Shown: positions 17,001-26,016, numbered from the stretch's first letter. The stretch is 64,000 nt of DNA from Rhodobacteraceae bacterium WFHF2C18 (GCA_002166865.1 NHTQ01000005.1:186001-250000); one strand, 5' to 3'. The notes: generated by a model from the sequence alone, not told the origin. Translations and numbers: made by a program.

Positions 17001-19467
17001 CGACATGAAGGCCGTCGAGGTCGAAGAAGGTGAGAACACCATTCCGCTGGAGGTGACCGACGACTGGGGGGCCGGCGCCTATGTCACCGCTCAGGTGATC
17101 CGCCCGATGGACGTTGCGGCGGGGCGCAACCCGGCGCGCTCGCTCGGGCTGTCCTATGCCAAGATCGACCCGGGCGATAAGCAGCTTTCGGTCGCGATAA
17201 ACGCCCCCGAGGTCACGCGCCCGCGCGGCCCGCTCGAGGCAACGGTTTCGGTCGACGGACTGCGCGGCCGGGAATCCGGCTATGTCACGCTGGCCGCGGT
17301 AGATGTCGGGATCCTCAACATCACCGGGTTCGAGGCGCCTGATCCCTCTGGCCACTATTTCGGGCAACGGCGTCTCGGGGTGGAGATCCGCGATCATTAC
17401 GGCCGGCTCATCGACGTGATGCAGGGCGCACGGGGACGGGTCCGTTCAGGCGGCGACGGCGGCAATCGTATGCAGATGCAGTCGCCCCCGCCGACCGACG
17501 ACCTAGTCGCTCTCTTCTCCGGCCCGCTCGAGGTCGGGCCTGACGGAACCGCGCAGGCGCGTTTCGACCTGCCTGATTTCAACGGCGCTGTGCGGTTGAT
17601 GGCAGTGGCCTGGAGCCGTTCCGGCGTAGGGCAGGCCGCCCGCGAGGTCACGGTGCGCGATCCGGTGGTGGCCAACGTCTCGCTTCCGCGGTTCCTGGCC
17701 CCCGGCGACGAAAGCCGCATCCTGCTTGAACTCGTGCACGCTGATGGCCCGCCCGGCCCCGTGGGGCTGGAGGTCTCGGCCCGGGGCGTTGCGCTAAGTG
17801 GGCGCATCCCTTCCGAGGTGGCGCTTGGCACCGGCGAAAAGAAGGAACTCAGCCTTTCGGTGACGGCGCAAGAGGTTGGCGACCACCCGGTCCGCGTGAG
17901 ACTGACAACGCCGGCGGGAAAGGAACTGACCAAGACGCTCACGCTGCCTGTCCGCGCCAACGATCCGCCCGTGTCACAAACCCGCCGCTTCGCCCTCGAT
18001 TCCGGCGACCAGGTGCGCCTCGGCGGGGATCTTTTCTCCGGTATGCGCCCCGGTACGGCGGAGGCCGTCGTTTCGGCGGGGCCGCTGGCCAAGCTCGATG
18101 CGCCGGGGCTGCTGACAGCGCTTGACCGCTTCCCCTACGGCTGCACCGAACAGGTGACGTCACAGGCGATGCCGCTTCTGTATTTCGAGAAGGTGGCACA
18201 GTCGCTCGGGCTCTACGACGGGCAGGAGATCGATCGCCGCATCGAGCAGGCCATCGCTCGCGTCCTGACGCGGCAGGCCGGCAACGGAAGCTTCGGCCTC
18301 TGGCGCGCGCGCGCGGGCGATTTCTGGCTGGATGCCTACGTGACGGATTTCCTTTCCCGCGCACGGGAGGAGGGCCACGCGGTGCCCGACCAGGCCTTCG
18401 CGATGGCGATGGACAACCTGCGCAACCGGGTGAACTATGCCCCCGATTTCGACGCGGGCGGCGAGGATATCGCCTATGCGCTCATGGTGCTCGCACGCGA
18501 GGGGGCGGCCCGGATGGGCGACCTGCGTTATTACGCTGACGTCAAGGCCGGCGACTTCGGCAGCCCGCTTGCACTTGCCCAGTTGGGTACCGCGCTTGCC
18601 GCCTACGGCGATTCCACGCGGGCCGACCGCATGTTCGCGGCGGCCAAGCGCCGGTTGCGCGCGGCACAGGAACCGGAAAAGCCCGCCTGGCGCCCGGACT
18701 ACGGCACGGTGCTGCGCGACCGGGCCGCGGTTCTGGCCCTGGCGCTGGAGGCCGGCAGCGCGGCGGTGGACCCCGGCGAGATGAGCGCGCCGCTGACGCG
18801 CGCGGGCCCGCACATGTCCACGCAGGAGCAGGCGTGGATGCTCCTGGCGACCCACGCCCTGATTGAGGCGCCGGGGATCGCCGGGCTGACGCTTGATGGC
18901 GCGCCGGTCGACGGCCCGCTAGTCGAGCGGATTGCGGGCGCGGCCGCGCCGAAGACCCTGCGCAACAGCGGGGCGCGTTCGGCGGACGTGACCCTGACAA
19001 CCATCGGCGTCCCGCGCGTGCCGGCAGAGCCCGGCGGCTACGGCTATGCGATCGACCGGGAATACTATGACCTCGAAGGCAACCGCGTGACCCTCGATTC
19101 CGTTGCGACGGGCACGCGGCTTGTTGCCGTGGTCACGGTGCGGCCCTTCGAGAAGGGCGCGGCGCGCCTGATCGTGGACGATCCGTTGCCCGCGGGTCTG
19201 GAAATCGACAACCCCAACCTCCTGCGCGCGGGCGACATCGACGCGCTCGACTGGCTGGACACGGCCCAGGCCCGGCACACGGAGTTCCGGTCGGACCGGT
19301 TCATCGCTGCCGTCGACTGGCGCTCGGCCGAGCCATTCTCGCTGGCCTACATCGTCCGCGCGGTCACGCCGGGGCGCTATCACCACCCCGCCGCAACGGT
19401 CGAGGACATGTATCGCCCGCGGTACCGCGCCCGCACGGCAACGTCGGAAATGGAGGTGCGAGAGTGA
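14044..19467 (+). CDS. Bacterial alpha-2-macroglobulin with N-terminal PAN/Apple-like domain
   Basis: The 1807-residue protein is a periplasmic broad-spectrum protease trap. It begins with a signal peptide (MFRFLIAVALLVGFVVPAAA), then a cysteine-rich PAN/Apple-like module (CQRACLGNPECGAYTF), repeated macroglobulin beta domains, and a helical thioester domain holding PYGCTEQ, where Cys1367 and Gln1370 should form the reactive thioester. No lipobox is evident, unlike E. coli YfhM. It is followed by a glycolipid-binding-like gene and pbpC; an alpha-2-macroglobulin beside PBP1c is a recurrent pair thought to shield the periplasm when the envelope is breached. The ATG at 14044 precedes the signal peptide directly; longer in-frame codons lie over the histidine kinase promoter region. 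Confidence 0.93.
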   Translation: MFRFLIAVALLVGFVVPAAAQSPVPERRQVVTRGVDFYGADLQPLFDTTFEACQRACLGNPECGAYTFNQRSNACFPKKGVSEKKPYDGAISAVILPTDPRVLDRAEARARDLSFLSDTDLDAAREQALKMGVRHPAGDWQIAALLQAAQERRAKGDLRNAMRWTGAAVSRRDTSDLWTEYARLSLAQETDKRSEKRRHAARALRASVNAYLRGLSEGARVNALMVMGDTLERLDRGRDTVAALRLAESIQPRADVRDALEAAVAKYGFRITDHRADNESASPRICAEFSEPLIQAGTDYSPYVRLPDPGLAVEAQDTQLCIEGVQHGERYRVTFREGLPAASGETLMKDVEITLYVRDRSPKASFPGRAYVLPRAAGAAIPIDTVNLDTVDLKLRRISDRNLLRTIQEDYFARPLSAYRAGDFTDEIAEDVWSGKGEVQNELNRTMTTRLPLGEVLADEPPGIYALTARVPGKRRHDDPGATQWFVLTDLGLTTMKGTDGLHVFVRGLSDAAAREDVSLTLVSRANRKLATRRTDARGHALFPAGLTRGEGGSAPALVMAETGGEEMTFLSLSGPAFDLSDRGVSGRPPAPPVDVFLTPDRGAYRAGEVIRATALARDEQAKAITGMPLTAILSRPDGVEYARQTSAKDVAGGHVFEMPVGPAAPRGTWTLEVKGDPEAPPLADRTVLVEDFLPERIDFDLSLPDGPIQAGQAAPVRVEARYLFGAPGAGLKADGVVRLNAKRAHADYPRYRFGRHDAQVTSRSAFIEGGTTDAEGRLTIPVEIPEVEVADRPHEAQVTLRVKEGSGRPVERQVTRALAPSGPMIGVKPEFDGVVPEGSDARFLIRSVGADRAPVPMKVRWTLNRVKTRYQWYQRYGNWNWEPVTTRERVAAGETRLGQDPATVAAPVEWGHYELVVERLDGPYVATSEDFHAGWYAPADASRTPDTLNLSLDKPGYRSGETAKLRLVPRYAGTALVTVMSNRLIDMKAVEVEEGENTIPLEVTDDWGAGAYVTAQVIRPMDVAAGRNPARSLGLSYAKIDPGDKQLSVAINAPEVTRPRGPLEATVSVDGLRGRESGYVTLAAVDVGILNITGFEAPDPSGHYFGQRRLGVEIRDHYGRLIDVMQGARGRVRSGGDGGNRMQMQSPPPTDDLVALFSGPLEVGPDGTAQARFDLPDFNGAVRLMAVAWSRSGVGQAAREVTVRDPVVANVSLPRFLAPGDESRILLELVHADGPPGPVGLEVSARGVALSGRIPSEVALGTGEKKELSLSVTAQEVGDHPVRVRLTTPAGKELTKTLTLPVRANDPPVSQTRRFALDSGDQVRLGGDLFSGMRPGTAEAVVSAGPLAKLDAPGLLTALDRFPYGCTEQVTSQAMPLLYFEKVAQSLGLYDGQEIDRRIEQAIARVLTRQAGNGSFGLWRARAGDFWLDAYVTDFLSRAREEGHAVPDQAFAMAMDNLRNRVNYAPDFDAGGEDIAYALMVLAREGAARMGDLRYYADVKAGDFGSPLALAQLGTALAAYGDSTRADRMFAAAKRRLRAAQEPEKPAWRPDYGTVLRDRAAVLALALEAGSAAVDPGEMSAPLTRAGPHMSTQEQAWMLLATHALIEAPGIAGLTLDGAPVDGPLVERIAGAAAPKTLRNSGARSADVTLTTIGVPRVPAEPGGYGYAIDREYYDLEGNRVTLDSVATGTRLVAVVTVRPFEKGAARLIVDDPLPAGLEIDNPNLLRAGDIDALDWLDTAQARHTEFRSDRFIAAVDWRSAEPFSLAYIVRAVTPGRYHHPAATVEDMYRPRYRARTATSEMEVRE

Positions 19468-19483
19468 AGGGCACGAAGGACGC

Positions 19484-20062
19484 ATGACCCACGGCACCGT
19501 CGCGACGGCCCGCTGGCGCGCCCTGGACCGGGAGGGCGACGATTCCTGCCGTCTGGCCCGGGCCGATCACGGCTGGTTGCTGGTCGGGCATGCGCGTTTC
19601 CGCGACGACGACGGTTTCGCCGCGCTCGACTACGTTGTCCGATGCGATACGGGCTGGGCGACGCTGTCCGCCGATGTGGCCGGCACCCACGGCGGGAAGG
19701 ATGTGTCCTTCCGGATCCTGCGGGCAGAGGGCGGGTGGACCTTGAACGAGGAGCCGCAGCCCGAGGTCGCGGGCGCCCGCGACCTCGACCTGTCGTTCAC
19801 GCCCGCGACGAACCTGATGCCGTTGACGCGGCTTTCGGAGCAGGCCGAGCCCGTGCTGGAGGTGCGGGCGGCCTGGCTGAGTTATCCCGAATGCGCCCTG
19901 CGTCCGCTGGATCAGACCTACACCGCAGGGGGAACGCTGGACTGGGTGTCCTACGAGTCGGCGCAAAATGGGCACACGGCGCGCCTGCGCGTGGATCGCA
20001 GCGGTTTCGTCACGTTCTACCCGGGCCTTTGGGAAGGCGACGTGACCCATGCGCCGGCCTGA
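19484..20062 (+). CDS. Putative glycolipid-binding family protein
   Basis: The 192-residue product resembles the putative glycolipid-binding family (PF06475): an early ARWRALDREGDDSCRL, then LDYVVRCDTGWATLSADV, DLDLSFTPATNLMPLTRL and a C-terminal LRVDRSGFVTFYPGLWEG. No signal peptide is seen, so it may be cytoplasmic. It starts 16 bp after the alpha-2-macroglobulin stop and its end overlaps pbpC by 14 bp, so the three genes are very likely one transcript. Insertion of this family between the usual pair suggests a link with envelope lipids, but direct evidence of ligand binding is lacking for this branch. Confidence 0.8.
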   Translation: MTHGTVATARWRALDREGDDSCRLARADHGWLLVGHARFRDDDGFAALDYVVRCDTGWATLSADVAGTHGGKDVSFRILRAEGGWTLNEEPQPEVAGARDLDLSFTPATNLMPLTRLSEQAEPVLEVRAAWLSYPECALRPLDQTYTAGGTLDWVSYESAQNGHTARLRVDRSGFVTFYPGLWEGDVTHAPA

Positions 20063-22091
20063 CCGGCTGCTCCTCGCCCTGGCCGCGGTGCTGTTTCTCG
20101 CGGCGCTCGGCCGAGATGCGGCCGACCGCTGGATCGCGGCAACGCAGCTGCCGCCCCTGGTGGCTGAAACCTCGGTCGAGGTGCTGGACCGGGCCGGCGC
20201 GCCGCTGCGGATCTACACGGTCGCGGATGGTCTATGGCGGCTGGATGTCACGGCCGATGCGGTCGATCCGCGCTACCTGGCGATGCTGCGCGCCTACGAG
20301 GACAAGCGCTTCGATCACCACGCCGGGGTGGATCCACTCGCGCTCTTGCGGGCCGCGGGGCAGGCGGTTTGGCACGGCCGGGTCATCTCGGGCGGCTCGA
20401 CACTGACCATGCAGGTCGCGCGCCTTCTTGAAGGCAGCGGCACGGGCACCTGGGCGGGCAAGCTGCGGCAGATGCGCGTGGCCCTGGCGCTGGAGCGGCG
20501 GCTGAGCAAGCGCCAGATCCTGGATCTTTACCTCGCCCGCGCGCCTTTCGGGGGTAATCTGGAAGGCGTGCGTGCGGCCACGCTGGCTTGGTTCGGAAAG
20601 GAACCGGGCCGTCTGACCCCGGCAGAGGCCGCGCTATTGGTCGCGCTGCCGCAATCGCCCGAGGCGCGCCGCCCCGACCGTCACCGGCGGGCCGCCCGGG
20701 TCGCGCGCGACCGGGTGCTGGCGCGCATGCAGAAGGCCGGCGTGCTTTCGCCCGAGGCGGTACACGCGGCCCTGACGGAACCTGTACCGGTGGAGCGGCG
20801 TGGATTTCCGGCCAACGCCCCCCACCTGGCGGACCGGGCCGTGGCGCAGGCGCCTTTCGCTGGTGACCACCGCCTGACCCTTGATGCCGGGCTGCAAAGG
20901 CGTTTGGAGCGTCTGGCGCGCAGGACCGTGGCCAGTTTGCCACCCGAGACATCGATCGCCATGCTGGTGGCTGATCACCGCACCGGGGCGATCCTTGCCT
21001 CGGTGGGGTCGGCGGATTACGCGGCGCCGCGCCAGGGATACGTGGACATGACCCGGGCCGCCCGGTCGCCCGGATCGGTGTTGAAGCCGCTCATCTACGC
21101 GCTTGCCTTCGACCGGGGCCTTGCGCACCCCCGGACACTGATCTCGGACAGGCCGGTGAGTTTCGGAACCTACGCGCCGCAGAACTTCGATGGCGGTTTC
21201 CGCGGGGATCTGCCCGTGGCCGAGGCACTGCGGCTGTCCCTGAACGTGCCGGCGGTCTTGCTGCTGGACGAGATCGGCCCGGCCCGCCTGATGGCGGCGA
21301 TGCGTCGCGCGGGCCTTGCCCCGGACCTGCCCGGCGATCAGGCGGGCCTGGCGGTTGGCCTGGGCGGGGTCGGGCTGTCGCTACACGAGCTTGTGCAGCT
21401 TTACGCCGGGCTGGCCAACGCGGGGCAGGCGCGGCCGCTGCACTGGCGGGCGGGTGCGTCTGCGGGGGCGGGCCCCCGGCTTGTCAGCCGCGCATCGGCC
21501 TGGCAAGTGGGCGACATCCTCGCCGATTTGGTGCCGCCTCCCGGCGCTCCTTCTGGCCGGCTGGCCTACAAAACGGGGACGTCCTACGGGCACCGGGATG
21601 CCTGGGCCGTGGGATACGACGGGGCGCACGTCGCCGGGGTCTGGATCGGCCGGCCCGATGGCACGCCGGTGCCGGGCGCCTTCGGCGGCGAACTGGCCGC
21701 GCCGGTGCTTTTCGACGTTTTCCAGCGCCTGAAATCGGCGCCTGACGCCCTGCCGCCACCACCACCGGAGGCGCTGCTGGTTTCCACCGCCGAATTGCCC
21801 CAGCCTCTGCGCCGTTTCAGGGGGCGCCAGGCGGCTTTCCGCGCTGCGCCGGACGGGCCCCGGCTGGTCTTCCCGCCGCCCGATGCCCGGATCCCCTTGG
21901 CGGAGAGCGGCCTGCCGGTAAAATTGCGCGCGGGGACGCCGCCCTTTACGTGGTTGGCCGACGGCAGGCCGGTGCTGACGGATGTGCGCCGCCGCGCGGC
22001 CCGTCTGCCCGGACTTTCACAGGGGTTTTCGACGATCTCGGTGATCGATGCCGAGGGCCGGGGGGCGCGGGTCACTGTTCGGATCGAATGA
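20049..22091 (+). CDS. pbpC: Penicillin-binding protein 1C (class A PBP)
   Basis: The 680-residue protein has one N-terminal transmembrane anchor (LLLALAAVLFLAAL), a glycosyltransferase GT51 domain with YEDKRFDHHAGVDPLA and SGGSTLTMQVARLL, a transpeptidase domain with the SxxK serine in RSPGSVLKPLIYA and the KTG motif in LAYKTGTSYG, and the C-terminal BiPBP_C domain typical of PBP1C. It polymerises or repairs peptidoglycan in the periplasm. Its start lies inside the preceding gene, so translation is probably coupled. The gene ends 17 bp from the convergent thiolase gene. Confidence 0.94.
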   Translation: MRRPDRLLLALAAVLFLAALGRDAADRWIAATQLPPLVAETSVEVLDRAGAPLRIYTVADGLWRLDVTADAVDPRYLAMLRAYEDKRFDHHAGVDPLALLRAAGQAVWHGRVISGGSTLTMQVARLLEGSGTGTWAGKLRQMRVALALERRLSKRQILDLYLARAPFGGNLEGVRAATLAWFGKEPGRLTPAEAALLVALPQSPEARRPDRHRRAARVARDRVLARMQKAGVLSPEAVHAALTEPVPVERRGFPANAPHLADRAVAQAPFAGDHRLTLDAGLQRRLERLARRTVASLPPETSIAMLVADHRTGAILASVGSADYAAPRQGYVDMTRAARSPGSVLKPLIYALAFDRGLAHPRTLISDRPVSFGTYAPQNFDGGFRGDLPVAEALRLSLNVPAVLLLDEIGPARLMAAMRRAGLAPDLPGDQAGLAVGLGGVGLSLHELVQLYAGLANAGQARPLHWRAGASAGAGPRLVSRASAWQVGDILADLVPPPGAPSGRLAYKTGTSYGHRDAWAVGYDGAHVAGVWIGRPDGTPVPGAFGGELAAPVLFDVFQRLKSAPDALPPPPPEALLVSTAELPQPLRRFRGRQAAFRAAPDGPRLVFPPPDARIPLAESGLPVKLRAGTPPFTWLADGRPVLTDVRRRAARLPGLSQGFSTISVIDAEGRGARVTVRIE

Positions 22092-22108
22092 CCCGCGCCG
22101 CAGGTTGA

Positions 22109-23287
22109 TCAGAGGCGTTCCAGCGCGAGCGCGATGCCCTGTCCGCCACCGATGCACATGGTGACCAGCGCCTTCGATCCGCCGGTTCGTTCAAGCTCGT
22201 ACAGCGCCTTGACCGTCAGGATCGCGCCGGTGGCCCCCACGGGATGGCCCAGGGCGATTGCACCGCCGTTGGGGTTCACCTTCTCGGGGTCAAGGCCCAG
22301 TTCCTTGTTCACCGCGAGCGCCTGTGCCGCGAATGCCTCGTTCGACTCGATCACGTCGAAATCCGCCGCGCTCAGACCGGTTTTCTCCAACAGGCTTCGC
22401 ACCGCGGGCACCGGGCCGATGCCCATGACCTCGGGGCGCACGCCGGAATGGGCATAGCCCAGAACGCGGGCCCGCGGGGTCAGACCGGCGGCCTTGGCCG
22501 CCTCGGCGCGGGCGAAGACCATCGCGGCGGCGCCATCGTTGATGCCACTGGCGTTGCCGGCGGTTACTGTTCCGTTCTTCTGGAAGGCGGGCTTCAGGCC
22601 CGCCAGCCCTTCGGCGGTGGTCGTGGCCTTGGGGTGTTCGTCGGTGTCGAAGGCGACGGTGTCGCGCTTGATCCGCACCTCGACCGGCACGATCTGCGAC
22701 TTGAACCGATCCTCCTCGATCGCTCGCGTGGCACGTTGCTGGCTTTGAAGGGCGAAGGCGTCCTGCTCCTCGCGGCTGATGCCGTGCTCATGGGCCACGT
22801 TCTCGGCGGTCACGCCCATGTGGCCCGTGCCGAAGGGGCAGTTCAGCGCGCCCAGCATCATGTCCAGCGTGCGCACATCCCCCATCTTGGCGCCCCAGCG
22901 TTGCTCGGGGATGATGAAGGGCGAGCGGCTCATGTTTTCCACGCCGCCGGCCAGGGCGAAATCGGCATCCCCCAGCATCAGGGATTGGACTGCAGAAACA
23001 ACGGCTTGCGCGCCGGAGCCGCAGAGGCGGTTCACCGTCATCGCGGGCACGGTCTCGGGAATGCCGGCGTCCATGGCGGCCACGCGCGAGACGTACATGT
23101 CCCGCGGCTCGGTGTTGATGACATGGCCAAAGACCACGTGGCCGATTTGCCCGCCGTCGACGCCCGAACGGTCCAGCGCGGCGCGGGCCACGGTGGCGCC
23201 CAGTTGCGTGGGCGGCGTGCCGGAAAGCTTGCCGCCGAAGGTGCCGATGGCGGTGCGCGCGCCGTCGAGAAGAACGATATCGGTCAT
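22109..23287 (-). CDS. Acetyl-CoA acetyltransferase / beta-ketothiolase
   Basis: A 392-residue thiolase. The nucleophile is Cys89 in VNRLCGSGAQAV; the second catalytic block is NGGAIALGHPVGATGA and the acid-base cysteine lies in MCIGGGQGIA at the C-terminus. NEAF is also present (ESNEAFAAQAL). Such enzymes condense or cleave acetyl-CoA units in fatty-acid, acetoacetate or polyhydroxybutyrate metabolism; the exact physiological substrate cannot be told here. No phaB or acyl-CoA partner is adjacent. Upstream, between this gene and the phosphoesterase, lies a CCGTACGG hairpin. Confidence 0.92.
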   Translation of the reverse strand: MTDIVLLDGARTAIGTFGGKLSGTPPTQLGATVARAALDRSGVDGGQIGHVVFGHVINTEPRDMYVSRVAAMDAGIPETVPAMTVNRLCGSGAQAVVSAVQSLMLGDADFALAGGVENMSRSPFIIPEQRWGAKMGDVRTLDMMLGALNCPFGTGHMGVTAENVAHEHGISREEQDAFALQSQQRATRAIEEDRFKSQIVPVEVRIKRDTVAFDTDEHPKATTTAEGLAGLKPAFQKNGTVTAGNASGINDGAAAMVFARAEAAKAAGLTPRARVLGYAHSGVRPEVMGIGPVPAVRSLLEKTGLSAADFDVIESNEAFAAQALAVNKELGLDPEKVNPNGGAIALGHPVGATGAILTVKALYELERTGGSKALVTMCIGGGQGIALALERL

Positions 23288-23376
23288 GGGTTCTGATCCG
23301 CTGTTGATGAAATCTACACTGAGCGTAATGGCAGCCGGGGTGGCGCGGCAACGGGCGACGTTTCGTCAAAGCTGTC

Positions 23377-23406
23377 CCGTACGGAATGTACGGGCCGTAC
23401 GGCCCG
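23377..23406 (-). terminator. CCGTACGG-type hairpin, copy B
   Basis: Two CCGTACGG arms separated by 10 bases, with an overlapping 16-bp palindrome at 23391-23406, lie 25 bases behind the stop of the leftward phosphoesterase gene. On the minus strand the hairpin is followed by GGACAGCTTTG, a weaker T-run than in copies A and C. The CGTACGG cores are spaced exactly 9 bases apart (23378, 23387 with one change, 23396). Confidence 0.5.
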
Positions 23407-23430
23407 CCGGGACGGCCTGGCGCCGGCGGG

Positions 23431-24150
23431 TCAGGGGCGCAGGGGCGCGCGCCCGTCCTTGGTCAGTAGCCAGGCATCGCCGCCCTCGAAGACGACGGGG
23501 AAGAGTTCGTTCCCCCAGCCCGCACCGCCATCGAGATTGACGCGGTTGCCGTAGTGACGCGGCCGGTCCCCGGGGGTGTGCCCGTGGACCACGAGCCAGG
23601 GATGATCCCCGGTGTAATCAAGAAACGGCTCGCGGATCCACAGCAAGTCATGGGCCGATTGGTGGCGCAGCGGAACGCCGGGCCGGATGCCCGCATGCAC
23701 GAAAAGCAGATCGCCCTTTTCCTCGGTCAGGGGCAGGCTGGAGAGCAGGTCGATGTGCGCCCGCGGAATTGCCCGCTGCGCGCGCTGCCAGTTCCGTGCC
23801 GCCGCCTCTGGCGCGATCCCGTAGGAGGCCAGGGTTTCGATGCCCCCGTTGTTATGGCTGAGCCAGCCCGTTCCCGGCAGCGTGGCCGGCGCGCCGGCAT
23901 GGGCCTCGGTGAGGAAGTCCAGGAACATCTGGTCGTGATTGCCGCGCAGGATGGTCCAGTCGCGGCCGGCGGCCCGGCCGTCCAGAAGCGTCTGGATCAC
24001 GCCCCGGCTGTCTGGGCCGCGGTCCACCAGGTCGCCCACCACTACCAGCGGCGCCTCGGCGCCGCCGTCTGCGGCGATCCGGTCCAGCGCCTCGTGCAGC
24101 ATGGCGTTCTGGCCGTGGATGTCTGACAGGGCGTAGACGGGTTGGTTCAT
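23431..24150 (-). CDS. Metallophosphoesterase, PPP-type serine/threonine phosphatase-like
   Basis: The 239-residue protein carries the calcineurin-like metal motifs YALSDIHGQ (DxH), VVVGDLVDRGPDS (GDxVDRG) and ILRGNHDQM (GNHD), followed by VHAGIRPGVPLRHQ and WLVVHGHTPGDRP. This order matches PPP-family phosphatases related to bacterial PrpA/ApaH. It may act on phosphoproteins or on diadenosine polyphosphates; the sequence does not decide. It is monocistronic, with a CCGTACGG hairpin behind it and the serA terminator region ahead. Confidence 0.88.
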   Translation of the reverse strand: MNQPVYALSDIHGQNAMLHEALDRIAADGGAEAPLVVVGDLVDRGPDSRGVIQTLLDGRAAGRDWTILRGNHDQMFLDFLTEAHAGAPATLPGTGWLSHNNGGIETLASYGIAPEAAARNWQRAQRAIPRAHIDLLSSLPLTEEKGDLLFVHAGIRPGVPLRHQSAHDLLWIREPFLDYTGDHPWLVVHGHTPGDRPRHYGNRVNLDGGAGWGNELFPVVFEGGDAWLLTKDGRAPLRP

Positions 24151-24387
24151 GACTCCGACTTGGGGGCGGCGCGAGCGGATGTCCAGCGACCGGGGGCGGA
24201 GTGAATTCGCCCTGGAGGCGGCGCGGGACGTGGCAATCCGATCCCCCGCGATACAGGATGGGCGGGGCGCCGCCGGAAGATCCGGCCTTGCGGGGGAGGG
24301 GCGACACGGACCTCGGGCCGTGGCCAGCCAAAAAAGACGCCGCCCCTGGTGTGGGGGCGGCGTGAGCAGTTCCCGCGGGCGCCGTTC
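24151..24387. other. Intergenic region with serA terminator
   Basis: The stretch between serA and the phosphoesterase contains the serA terminator at 24331-24363 and the presumed promoter of the phosphoesterase. No gene or further element was recognised. Confidence 0.5.
24331..24363 (-). terminator. Rho-independent terminator of serA
   Basis: On the minus strand a perfect 10-base stem (ACGCCGCCCC with GGGGCGGCGT) around a seven-base loop is followed by C and a run of T residues. It lies 25 bases behind the serA stop, a textbook position and form. Confidence 0.85.
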
Positions 24388-25983
24388 TCAGGCCACGTCG
24401 AATTCCAGCGGGCGGACCTGATGGAACTTGCCGCTGGACTTCAGCTTGTCGATCACCGTGGAGTCGACCGGGGCGTCAACGTAGAGAAGGGCGATAGCCT
24501 GGCCGCCGGCATCCGAGCGGCCCAGGGTGAAGTTGGCGATGTTCACGCCGGACTCGCCCAAGGTCTGGCCGAGGACGCCGATGATTCCCGGCTCGTCCTG
24601 GTTGGTGGTGTAGAGCATATGGTGCCCGATCTCGGCGTCGATGTTGATGCCCTTGATCTGGATGAAGCGCGGCTTGCCGTCGGAGAACACCGTGCCACCG
24701 ATGGAGCGTTCGCGCTTGTCGGTGACGACGGTGAGCTTGATGTAGCCCTCGAACGCGCCCGACTTGTCCTGGTGCGTGGTGGAGATCTTGACGCCGCGCT
24801 CCTTCGCCATCAGCGGGGCGGAGACCATGTTCACCTCGGGGCTGACGGACTTCATGATCCCGGCTACCGAGGCGCAGGTCAGCGCGTCGAGGTTCATCTC
24901 GCTGGCCACGCCGTCATAGAGAATGTTGATGGCCTTGATCGGTTCGTCCGTCATCTGGCCGATGAAGCTGCCCAGATGGTCGGCAAGGTCGATCCAGGGG
25001 CCCATGATCTTGGCCTCTTCGGCCGTGACATTGGGCATGTTGAGCGCGTTGGTCACCGCGCCGGTGAGCAGGTAATCGGCCATCTGTTCGGCCACCTGAA
25101 TGGCGACGTTTTCCTGCGCCTCGGTCGTGGCCGCGCCCAGGTGCGGGGTGCAGACCACGTTGGGCAGGCCGAAGAGCGGATTCTCGTGCGCGGGTTCCTC
25201 GGTGAAGACGTCGAAGCCCGCGCCGCCGATGTGGCCCGACTGGATCAGGTCGGCAAGCGCCTGTTCGTCGACCAGCCCGCCGCGCGCGCAATTGATGACG
25301 CGCGCGCCCTTTTTCATCTTCTCGAGGTTCTCGCGGCTGAGGATGTTGCGGGTCTGCTCGGTCAGCGGCACGTGCAGGGTGACGAAATCGGCCCGTGCCA
25401 GAAGGTCGTCGAGCTCGACCTTCTCCACGCCCATCTTGTCGGCCTTCTCCTGGCTGAGGAAGGGGTCGTAGGCGACGACCTTCATCTTCAGCCCGCGGGC
25501 GCGGTCGCAGACGATGCCGCCGATGTTGCCCGCGCCGATCACGCCCAGGGTCTTGCCAGTCAGCTCGACGCCCATGAACTTGGATTTCTCCCACTTGCCG
25601 GCCTGGGTGGAGGCGCTGGCCTCGGGGATCTGGCGGGCGATGGAGAACATCATGGCGATGGCGTGCTCGGCCGTGGTGATCATGTTGCCGTAGGGCGTGT
25701 TCATCACGATCACGCCCTTCTTGCTGGCGGCGTCCTTGTCCACGTTGTCGGTGCCGATGCCGGCACGGCCGATGACGCGCAGATTGTCGGCCTTTTCGAG
25801 GATCTTGGGTGTAACCTTGGTGGCCGAGCGGATCGCCAGCCCGTCGTAGTCGCCGATGATCTCGGCCAGCTTTTCCTTGTCCTTGCCGACCTCGGGCATG
25901 AAGTCGACGTCGATGCCGCGGTCGCGGAAGATGCGCACGGCGGTTTCCGAAAGCTTGTCGGAGACGAGTACCTTGGGAGCCAT
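24388..25983 (-). CDS. serA: D-3-phosphoglycerate dehydrogenase, long ACT-domain form
   Basis: The 531-residue enzyme oxidises 3-phosphoglycerate with NAD as the first step of serine synthesis. Visible parts: substrate domain with IRSATKVT, nucleotide domain with GVIGAGNIGG, the block RVINCARGGLVDEQAL, catalytic His in CTPHLGAATTEAQ, then the intervening ASB domain and a C-terminal ACT domain (TTNQDEPGIIGVLGQTLGE) that may bind serine for feedback control. The ATG at 25983 was taken because MAPKVLVSDKLSETAV is the family start. serC lies 84 bp upstream on the same strand; a 10-base perfect hairpin stands between them. Confidence 0.96.
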   Translation of the reverse strand: MAPKVLVSDKLSETAVRIFRDRGIDVDFMPEVGKDKEKLAEIIGDYDGLAIRSATKVTPKILEKADNLRVIGRAGIGTDNVDKDAASKKGVIVMNTPYGNMITTAEHAIAMMFSIARQIPEASASTQAGKWEKSKFMGVELTGKTLGVIGAGNIGGIVCDRARGLKMKVVAYDPFLSQEKADKMGVEKVELDDLLARADFVTLHVPLTEQTRNILSRENLEKMKKGARVINCARGGLVDEQALADLIQSGHIGGAGFDVFTEEPAHENPLFGLPNVVCTPHLGAATTEAQENVAIQVAEQMADYLLTGAVTNALNMPNVTAEEAKIMGPWIDLADHLGSFIGQMTDEPIKAINILYDGVASEMNLDALTCASVAGIMKSVSPEVNMVSAPLMAKERGVKISTTHQDKSGAFEGYIKLTVVTDKRERSIGGTVFSDGKPRFIQIKGINIDAEIGHHMLYTTNQDEPGIIGVLGQTLGESGVNIANFTLGRSDAGGQAIALLYVDAPVDSTVIDKLKSSGKFHQVRPLEFDVA

Positions 25984-26016
25984 GTTTCTTGGTCCTTTGA
26001 ATGTAGGTGTCCGGGA

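Noticed and set aside
14623..17397. 924-codon leftward frame inside the alpha-2-macroglobulin gene
   Set aside because: Antisense shadow of a gene with signal peptide and thioester motif.
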